From Pochonia chlamydosporia 170 (Eukaryota > Ascomycota > Sordariomycetes > Hypocreales > Clavicipitaceae): DNA of 64,000 nucleotides. Where the stretch lies: positions 2,418,001 through 2,482,000 of the forward strand of contig NC_035791.1 in assembly GCF_001653235.2 (NCBI RefSeq). Direction: 5' to 3'. Shown here piece by piece: positions 55,288 to 64,000 of this stretch. Position 1 is the first letter of the stretch. Every line of letters begins with the position of its first letter. The translations under genes and the position numbers were made by a program. A model generated the notes under the pieces. It was not told where the DNA came from. It did not search any database and worked only from the letters and a program-made list of their open reading frames with translations.

Positions 55288-55854
55288 AATGGCAAGTCCA
55301 TGTACAGGCGGTATATGGGAAGGATAATTTCCATAATGATTTATTTGTTCAATTCCACCACTATATTGTTATATCAGTCCAAAAAATGCCAACCATGTCT
55401 TGAAAGGGCAAGAAATAAACACGATGCATGAACGCTTTGCTCTCTCACGTTCTTTCTGTACGCCTATGCCCAACCTTTGCTCTTTCTAGCGTTTCTCACA
55501 TCTGACAAATATGCAACGCCGTTCCCATGATAATAGTAAAGTGAGTCTTGTTGCGAAGGATTCCCGTGCCCCTGTTCCCTCCCAATTCCTCACTCGTGAT
55601 ATATGCGTAGTTATTCATTCCCCCCGTGCGCGCAAGCATGCCGTCGGGCCGCTGGCACTCATGTCAGGCGTCTTCAATCCTGATATATGTTGGTCATCAT
55701 CCCCTTCTATGCTCACTACTCATTGCTGGTGTCCGCCAGACTTCTGCGGTTTTCATAAACTCCGGCTCCCACTTCAGATTCTTGACCTGCTAAACCGTAC
55801 AGGGTTGATAACCCAAGTCCTGCCTCTGTTCTCCTTGGTATCCTCTATGTCAAT
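55288..55854. other. Convergent 3' intergenic region
   Basis: Separates the stops of the Sea4 and PAS-kinase genes and should contain both 3' UTRs. An open frame at 55511-56014 on the plus strand runs antisense into the kinase gene and is not supported. No gene seen. Confidence 0.6.
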
Positions 55855-58800
55855 TCAATCAACTGCTTTGCACCACGGATGGTTTATCACTTGGGTAATG
55901 TCGTATCGCTCTTTAACATCGCGGTTGAGCATGCGGCGGACAAGATCGATACTCTCGTCGCTCATAGTGAAGGGAACTCTCAAGTCTCTATCCATGATCT
56001 CGTCGATGCTGTAAAACGGGTTTTCTTTGTAAATGATTGTGTATAGGAGAATGCCCAAAGCCCAAACGTCTTGTTCTTTGCCGCCATATGGCTTGCCTGC
56101 TAAAACTTCCGGGGCCGCATAATCTTTAAAGCGTCGTTAGCAAACATGACTCGATAATAGACAATAGAATGAACAATACTCACCAATAGTGCCTACAAAG
56201 ACATCAAAAGGGCCGCTCTTGATGTATGCCGCACTCCCAAAGTCGATAAGCTTGATGTTACCCTCTCCGTCCAGAATGACATTTTCATCTTTAATATCAC
56301 GATGCACGACAAGTGCCTTTGTGTGTAGGAAGTGTATGGCTTTGGCCACTTGAACAAAAATACTTCGACATTCCGCCTCTTCCATATTAGCCCGAAGTTC
56401 GATGTAATCGAATAAATCCATCCCAGGCAGTCCGTGAGGAGCCATCTCAATATAGTAATTGACATCATCTTCGAAAAATCCTTCCATTTCGACAATGTTG
56501 GGGTGCCTGAATTCGGGTTTTCGAAGGTAATCTAGTACATGTATCTCCAGAGGTACTGTTCCTAGCTTTCGGTCTCTTGTCCACGTATCAACCAGAATGC
56601 GTCGTTTTGTGACATACTTCAACACAACCTTCTTGCCCGAAGACTTGTGCCGCGCCAACTTGACTTGACCGTATGCGCCCTGGCCCATGTCTTCGAGAAT
56701 AGTGTAGTCATTGATGGTGGTTTTGCGAGCCGGCTCGACGGCTCTAGCTGGCGTCGTCTTTTCGCCGGCACCCGCTTGTGTTGGTTTCTGTTGCCTTGTA
56801 AGTTTCGCTGCGGCGCTCAAAGCTACATCCCTAAGCTGTCTCGACAACGTGGCCGCCACTCGCGCTTCCTTCTTTGGCGGAGCGTCGTCATCTGAGGCAA
56901 TCTCTATGGGAGTATGCACGGGAGGAGTTTGCCCCGGAGAAGGTTGGTGGAGCGGTGTGGTAGTGCCTGATGACACAGGTGAATCAACATTCAAGCGAGC
57001 ATGTGAATGCAGATGCCGTGAGTATGTGATCCATAAGGCGAATACCATTTCCTTGTGAGGGACTGAGAAGGAGTCATCGCCACTGTTTGCGTCATCTTCA
57101 TCTCTTCCTTCGTGTACTGTCTCTTCAGCGATGTTTGTGTGCTTTTCACTCTCTACGACACGCATCTGAACATCAATTTTCAAGTCGGACCCATCACGGT
57201 GTCTGGCTGGCAGGCCATCCGGCTGGAGGAATCGTGCAGCAGCATCAGGACGGTGCTCCTTGAGGGCTAGGAAAGCCGAAGCCCTTCTGAATCTTCCTTC
57301 GGGAACGACCATGCCATCCAGCATTTGCAGACCGTCCTCCTGCGTTAATATCTCGACAATCTTATCGAAGTCGGGAATCAAAGACTCAATAGGCAGTCCG
57401 TCGGGCTTTTCGTGGCCAAATAACGCCCCACAAAAGACTGAATTGGAGCTCCGGATCTTGAGGTTAACGGGGTCAACGACAATAATGCCGGCCATGTGAG
57501 GGAAGGTCGACACGCGCAGCTCGAGTTTGCCACGTGTTTGCTCTACGGTGCAGGGGATATTGACTTGATGAGTGTTGGGGCAAGTGAAGAACTTCCTCCT
57601 CGCAATTTGGGCAAAGTCAATCTCACCAATCGTGGGATCAATGCCTTGACGGGGGATTCGGGGTATTAGTTTTGCCACATCAAAATCAGATCCGGCTGCC
57701 TTGGATCCCCAGATGGTGTCTGATGCTCCAGAAATGCTTTTTACGGAGCCTTCCTCATCGATCGTCACGTATGCAACATCTTCATGGATCTCTTCCAGAA
57801 CCCAGATCAAGCCAACTCGCTTTTCCTTGACCCACAAACTCGCAGAACCCGTTGCGCCGTTCCGCTTTTGTATAGGAACAACATCGCCACATAAAAGAAC
57901 GCCTCTTGAAAGATTGCTGCGATGCTGTCCGCTGCCCCTAGCTGCCGGCGGGTTTGGGTCGCCACTATGAACAGTCTGCGCCCGTCGGGTTCCGTACTTG
58001 GAAGGCTGAGAGCGTGAATTAGGCTTGCTGAGAAGCTGGGCCGTGATCCCACCCGAGCGAACACCAAGCAGTGTTGATGCCGCAGAGGCGGCTGGGCTCT
58101 CGTGTACCGTTCCTTCTTTAGCATCATCTGCGGATTCTTCGTCGCCACTCAGGAGTTTTTGCTCCAACCAAGCCCGCCGTTCCTCCTGGACTACCTCCAG
58201 GATGCCCATTTTGCGAACTTCGGCCTTTGTTACACCAAACACGAGGCACGCCAAATCGTTGGCTGCAATGATGGTCCATGGCGGCTTCGCTTCAGTGGTA
58301 AAGATGGCTTGAGCTGCAGGTACCCATCTGTTGGTATGGCCGTGAGGGGTGGGACTAATTGCACTTGGAAAGGACATTGCAGGCGCTGGAGCGTGTGATG
58401 CCGTTGGCGACGTCAGTGGCTCTTCGTACATTGGCTGCCCGGCCAAAAATGGCTGGGCCATTGTGTCCATAAGTTTATCTTGCATGGAAATTCCTAGGGT
58501 ATCAGTCATGGTCCGTTTCAAACTCGTTGGCCTGGAAGTTGGCTTTGCCTTCGGGTCGGCCAGTTCGTCGTCTCTGTTCGGTGAATCCTGAGCCGGGGTC
58601 AAGATCTCGTGCTCCAGCTCTGGGACGGCGGGGAGACTATCCACGCCGGCGCCATCAGATGTCTGGAACCGAACAAGAGGGGATTTTGGAGTTTGAATAT
58701 GACCACCGATTACCAATCCAGCGTCTGATGCCGTGGTACTAGACCGAGAAAGCTGTGGCATGAACTGTTTCTCGAAGATGTTTTCACCAGTCACATCGGC

Positions 58801-59716
58801 AGGGCCAGTGAGTGGTGCCACGGCCGCAGGATCCGGGTTTGGCAAATTTCCAGCCCCAATGAGCTGGGCTCGTGCAAGAAGTTCCAGCATATTTTGTGTA
58901 TCGACATCGCCTGTAACACGAGCGTGAGCGCTGGCGAGTCCTGCTTGCGTCGAGCTCATCGACCAACCCATTCGATCTTTCATGAAATCCATGGAGCGTT
59001 TCAGTACCGTCTGCCGATTATGTATAAACTCTTCTGACTGATGGGCAAACGAGAAGGAGTGCAGTGATTCGGAGGGAAATCGTGACAAGTCTTCAGAGAA
59101 GCTCGGTGATGCCGGACCAGTGGTATGTTGGTTACTGGCGGTGCTCGCCAGCATGGCGCTCATGGAGGTCGAACGCGAGAGTGCAACAACGGACGGACTT
59201 CGTGATGAGGCGGTAGAGCTGGGCATCGTCGGAGCTCGAGAGGGAGGGTGTTGCTGGCGAATGCGCCGCAACCCAGTGATTCCTGCGCCATGTTCATGGT
59301 CGTTCATATGCGAGGACCTGTATTGGCAAAACGTCGATGTCAGTCCGGATTAGCCAAAATATGGTTTCACAACATTGCGAAGGGGCCCGGAAAATGGCAT
59401 TTTCAACAAAGAATCTAACCTTGCTAGGGCATCATAGTCCATGGCAGAGCTCGAAGTCCCCTCAAAAGACATGCGGTATCGACTTCGATCAACTGTCGCG
59501 TCGGCGGAGAGGGCAAGATTACCCGTGCTGCGATTCTTTGGCAATGACAGCGGCGGGACTAGCTTGCCACGTCCTCGATCACCCTCCCCGGTGTTGTCAT
59601 CGGTGCCTATAATTGAAAGCACCGGCACAGTCAGCAAGGCCGTGGTTGGTCATGGCAGTAAATGTTGGTGGGTGGCACACACGTTGTTCTTGTTGCCCGC
59701 CATGCATCTGCAGCAT
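55855..59716 (-). CDS. psk1: PAS domain serine/threonine kinase
   Basis: A 1207-residue kinase, modelled in four exons read downward: 59716-59683, 59606-59420, 59317-56184, 56123-55855 (3624 bases). A disordered N-terminus includes RYRMSFEGTSSSAMDYDAL and GITGLRRIRQQHP. A PAS domain lies at about 400-470 (IFTTEAKPPWTIIAANDLACLVFG). The catalytic domain at about 940-1200 is complete: GQGAYGQVKLA, VVLKYV (ATP lysine), VVHRDIKDEN, DFGSAAYIKSG, and the intron-split VGTI-DYAAPEVL. In yeast PAS kinases tune glucose partitioning, glycogen and cell-wall synthesis and translation in response to carbon status. The first exon is the weak point: the 12-residue start MLQMHGGQQEQ plus donor C|GTGTGT is in frame, but alternative ATGs exist. 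The other introns are well supported. Convergent with the Sea4 gene, also a nutrient-signalling component. Confidence 0.9.
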
Positions 59717-62700
59717 CCTAGGCGGCGAGACAATCGCGCCGAGAAAACACTGTCAGAGGAGTTCGCGGGCGGCAATGAAATAAAAGCAAGTGGTCTGGTG
59801 GAAGTACACGATGTTGCCCGGTAAGCAGTTCGTGTCAAATTGGAAAAGAAAGCTCAGCCTCGCTCGCTCAGCTTTGTGAAGCAGGATGGTCGGTACACGA
59901 TGAAACCAGAAGGATGGTGGTGGATGGGCAGGTGGGCTGAAGGAGGCGTGAACCAACGGACCAAGAGACCAACAGACCAGTTGACAGCACTTGAGTCTGG
60001 TTCAGTTGACCACCACTTGAGCAATGATCTGGTCTGATCCGGTGCCCGGGTACTTGGCCTATGCGAGTCTCGCTGAGTGTTCAGGTCAGCAGTTCGGAAT
60101 GCAGGTGAAGGGAAAAAATAGTTTTGCACTCGATATCAGACGCCACAGCTTAGAGTACTGTGGCCAAAAGACAAAAACTTGGAGATGTCTACACGGATTG
60201 CGGTTGAGGTCACAACCCAGTCGTAAGAATTTTGACACTTTTTTGAGCCTGCGGGCGGAGGTTTGGCACTGCAGCATGAGATGAGTGCTGGGACAGCCGG
60301 ACCGGGGTCGAGGTACGTACCAGGCCAGACTCGACAGTACTGGGCCACTCAGGTGCTCTGCTCGACTTGCTGTGACGTCTGCCTCAGTTGATGGGGAAGG
60401 CGCTGGGACCACAAAAGGGAAGGCAAGACAGGACAGGACAGGAGAGATGGCAGCACTTGAGGCTGGAGAGATCATAGCATAAACCAGACATCAAGGGGTC
60501 GGTCTGGTCTGGTCAACAGAAGTAGACCATTTGACTTCTCAAGTTTACTCCGTCGGCACTCTAGCTACGCAGGACAGAAGACTTGCGAGTCTTGGCTGCC
60601 CAAAGAACCCTTTTGGAGGGGCAAGAAGAGGGGCCAAAGCCAAAGCCAAAGCCAAAGCCCCGATGTTGAAACCACCAGACTTCAATTCTGCCATTTTGTT
60701 TGGCCCGATGCCGAGTCAAGTATTTGCATATCATGGCCGCCAGTGGGAACAAAGACTTACCGATAAATCCGCCGCGTTGATCTCCCACACGACGTCAAAA
60801 CTCAGGGCTTGAGGCATGTCATCTGCGCCATTGCCGCATTGCACCAGACAGGAAACGCTCCGTACTAAGACTTTGGCTACATATATTGATCTCCGCTGAG
60901 GCCCTCTCCCGTCCGATCTGCCCGGAACTGCGGTGACATCTACATGTCTTCCTCTTGCATTTGATCAATACAACAATCTACGGGGCCTAAAACGAGGGCT
61001 GCCGCGCAGCACAAGGCATTGTCCGTGTCTCGGATACCAAAAGGCAGTATTCTAGCCTTGCTTGATGTTTACAGCAGTTTGAGCAGGTAGCCATTTCACC
61101 GGACAAACCGGGCCAACTAGAAACACGCCCCATCCAGATACAGTCACCGCCAATTGACGTCCTCGCCAGCAAAAAGGAGTGCATTAAGTTTTGGCTATCA
61201 GCTCCATCGCTTTTGGTGTTGCAAGACGCGTCTCACTCTGCATGGCTTTGCTGGCGTCTCAACATCCCGTCTCAACAGCAATCTCCTCATCTTGTTTGGT
61301 ATTGCACATCTACCCCACCAGCCAACTTATCTTGATCTCCTCGCACCAAGGGAAAAAAGAAAGAAAAGAGCAAAGAGAACCCTTTCCCGTTTTGCTCTTT
61401 GGACCTGTCCTTGTTACTTGGCTTGGACTTGAAGGAGGTGACCAGCCTCACCGGGCCAGACTCGGCCAGACTTCTCTACACCAAAGGCATACTAACCAAA
61501 TCTACATCTGCTAACATGAAACCTTAGAATGATAGGCTCCTTTTCTTTGGATCTATTCTCGCACAATTGCAGTGGCTTGCCCCTATCTCGAGCAATGCAA
61601 TGTGTCTGCTCAAGCCGGTGACTTTGCCAGTCTTGGCCGAATATGAGGGAGCTGCCATGACCTTGATACTATTGAACGAATATCGTGCCACACCATTGGC
61701 GAGTGTTGATCCTGCTTGTCGAGCTTTCTCCGGTTCTGGCCGGGATGGTCCGCATCGACGACACGTGAATGTCTCCAAGCTCCCCATTTACCAGTTTTGC
61801 ATGTGGATCCGCAAATGTTTTGCTCACATTCTGTGGTTGAGGAAAGCAGCTGGGTTTCTCTAGGTGCAAAGGAGTTGTTCTCCTATAATGGCCTGAGAGG
61901 GCCAATGAATCTACATAGAGAGGTTGAGGCTCAACAGGTTGCGGAGATAAGCTCACGCATTGCCCCGGTCATACTTCCATGTCGCTTCATAATCGATACC
62001 TGCGGCTGCCGGTGGGATATCCTGTCTTTTTGAGAAAGAAAGACAAAACCCCTTAGCCATCTACCGTAAGTACTTCATACGGGGTTCATGCAGAGAATAA
62101 CCGGCCGAGGTGTCCCATTCATTGCTCCTGCTGGCATCGTGGACTTCGTACCGGGTAGGTAAAATGCGGCTCTGGGCATAATTTGTCGACATTGACGCCT
62201 TTGCACGTCCGAATACAGGTCAACTCGATTTGCAGGCTGCTGCCTCTTCAAAATTGTGAACAAGTGCATTGTACGTGCATCATAGTACGTGACAGTAACC
62301 TAGACTCAATGGATTTGTCAAGGGCCAAGCAAGTATGCTAATCCAACGTCTTTTGCTGATACCTGTGTACATATACAGTCTATATTCAAGGGCATTTGGA
62401 CGTATCAAAGTATACACTGAGACAGCTCAATATGTCCTCAGCACACAACGCAATACGCGACACCCTTCCTTGCTCAAATACTCTTGACCCGCCACTATAC
62501 ACTAGGCGGCGTTGGGAACTTTTCTTGTTTGAATACCTACTGGGTACTTTTCACCTCAAACATTGTCGGATTGCATGATACGCACCACCAAGACAGCACG
62601 CAGCAAGCAACTGCTATTGCTACACCTGTCCACACACGGCCAGAATCAAATGCCGGTTTATCTATTTGCTCACTGGCAGGCAACGGGTTATCTGTGTGTT

Positions 62701-63287
62701 AGCTTTGGGCATGAGCTGAGAATCAATAGCTCCGTTCAGGACGAGGCTCAACCGCCACCTCAACCTCAGCTTCCAACGTTACGTCCGCATCCAAAACAGC
62801 CATGCGTTTATGTCATGTTGGTGTAACACCATCTCTGTCTCAAAATGGCACGATTTAGTTGTGCTATTTCTGATTGATCGCTCCAGGCTACCTTGAATTC
62901 AGGGACCATTGTTACCATGGCAGGGGCACTGAGGCTATCTATCACCAAGACATGTGCGGGGTATGAAATGGGGAGATGTCAACATGAAGTCTGATCGAGT
63001 CTGGCCCAGCCGCCTCCTTGCCAAGCACGGGAAACACAGGGCATGTTTCTCAACAGCATTTTTTTGCGAGGTACCAGACCTTTTGCAAGCAGCATGGGTT
63101 GAGGTGGGTTATGGTATGGCGGCAGGCAGGGTAGCAAAAGAGAGATTCGCGAAGTGCTGGCTGAATGAGCCTAAAAGCATTGCATCCAACCAGACATTCA
63201 ACAACATCGAACCCCTGGTCGTTGTCGCTGGCATTATGTACCAGTTGACCAGTTTCCCCAACCCCAGCCGCCGGGGAAGCACGAAGG

Positions 63288-63327
63288 GTCCAGATGTCCA
63301 GATGTCCAGATGTCCAGATGCCCGGAT
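63288..63327. repeat. Tandem 8-base repeat GTCCAGAT, 4 perfect copies plus one degenerate
   Basis: Four exact copies occupy 63288-63319; a fifth is altered to GCCCGGAT. Each unit contains TCCAGA, close to the CCAGAC motif seen throughout the intergenic DNA. Confidence 0.85.
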
Positions 63328-63425
63328 GTCCTTTTGAACTAGCGACATGGCCGATCTACTAGTGGCAACATTGAACATGGGAACTTTGTGGTTACTTATG
63401 TACTCCGTACTTGTTTGCTGCTCCC

Positions 63426-63458
63426 GCACACGCACACGCACACGCACACGCACACACG
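63426..63458. repeat. CACACG microsatellite
   Basis: About five tandem CACACG units, the last slightly altered. Confidence 0.85.
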
Positions 63459-63568
63459 ACTTGACTTGCACCAGAATGGAGAACAGATGCATCAAAAAGC
63501 CTCATGTTGGCCCCGTCCACCGCCATCGCAACGAGTCAGGAGTGAGAATTTGACGCACACACATCCGG

Positions 63569-63596
63569 TTCCTGTTCCTGTTTCTGTTTCTGTTCC
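63569..63596. repeat. TTCCTG/TTTCTG hexamer tract
   Basis: Two TTCCTG units followed by two TTTCTG units and a partial unit. Confidence 0.8.
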
Positions 63597-64000
63597 TTGA
63601 TCTTTCCGCCAAAGGGCGTAGTACAAGACGCTGACCTGCATCCGTTTTCTCCGCCAAACAGGAGACGATCTGCTGTGTAAGCATTTGGCAGGAAGACGAC
63701 CTTGCATGGTTAGGCTTCGGACATTTGCATCCTTTGACTGGTAAAGTAGCACAATGAGGCGAGGCGAGGCGAAGCCAGAGGGGAAGAGACGGACGACTAG
63801 ACTAAACAGCAAGTCTGTAACTTCAAACCAGAGACATTTTTCACCGACAACTCAGCTTCATGTGTCAGTTATGCCACGATGACGGGTTTTGTTGCGGATG
63901 GTTGCTTCTGGCTGATACACGGGGCTGACGAAGATGATTGACAAAGTCTGGGTCAAATGTTTTCCAAGCTGCTTGCCCCTTGCTCTGGACTGGATTACGG

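Larger units (their letters stand above)
59717..64000. other. Intergenic region to the window end
   Basis: No coding gene is supported. CCAGAC/GTCTGG motifs recur (about 60028, 60500-60515, 61456-61472, 63188). Near the end there are three short tandem repeats: GTCCAGAT at 63288-63327, a CACACG microsatellite at 63426-63458 and a TTCCTG/TTTCTG tract at 63569-63596. The promoter of a gene beyond the window cannot be excluded. Confidence 0.5.

Noticed and set aside
63426..63596. Direct repeats resembling a CRISPR-like array near the window end
   Set aside because: The repeats are contiguous microsatellites without spacers, and the DNA is eukaryotic.

Overview
The window is nuclear DNA of a filamentous ascomycete, most likely a Sordariomycete close to the Hypocreales. 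Protein genes are broken by short introns of about 50-100 bases with GT...AG ends and CTAAC/CTGAC-type branch sites. Recognisable products include mitofusin Fzo1, a PAS kinase, a SEA-complex subunit, the Tpt1/KptA tRNA phosphotransferase, an Efg1-type rRNA-processing factor and an Hut1 sugar transporter. The class assignment is inference from protein and intron style; no rRNA or marker gene is present to fix it.

Layout. 0-2.5 kb: no gene seen. 2.5-8 kb: 6-phosphogluconolactonase (+), then two unrecognised minus-strand genes, one coiled-coil and one proline-rich with a C-terminal zinc-binding domain. 8-12.8 kb: gene-poor, holding one intron-containing tRNA-Trp. 12.8-17.4 kb: a five-exon MFS transporter with one apparent GC-AG intron, convergent with a six-exon TBC Rab-GAP. 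18-23.5 kb: a protein with acidic WGDF-type motifs (possible clathrin/AP-1 accessory factor) and mitofusin. 26-27.7 kb: a triple-KH RNA-binding protein with a pyrimidine-rich leader and a probable 5'UTR intron. 29.4-34.4 kb: Hut1 and a MAP-kinase phosphatase of the Msg5/Pmp1 type. 34.4-43.1 kb: an 8.8-kb gene desert. 43.1-46.8 kb: a large low-complexity protein. 47.7-51.2 kb: Tpt1, a double-stranded-RNA-binding protein and Efg1. 51.9-59.7 kb: Sea4/Mio and PAS kinase. 59.7-64 kb: no gene seen, only short tandem repeats.

Exon-intron models were built by hand from splice signals and reading frame. Every complete model closes to a whole number of codons, which supports them, but no transcript data were available. 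Apart from RNA processing (47.7-51.2 kb), neighbouring genes do not form an obvious pathway; this looks like ordinary core chromosome. No mobile element, CRISPR array, biosynthetic cluster or clearly novel multi-gene system was found.

The points most worth a second look are: three genes with tiny upstream ORFs ending at, or overlapping, the main start codon; the GC-AG intron; a 10-bp palindrome (TACCTAGGTA) present four times, always between genes; clusters of CCAGAC motifs in intergenic DNA; and a mitofusin with a non-canonical G4 motif and a glycine-rich insertion.
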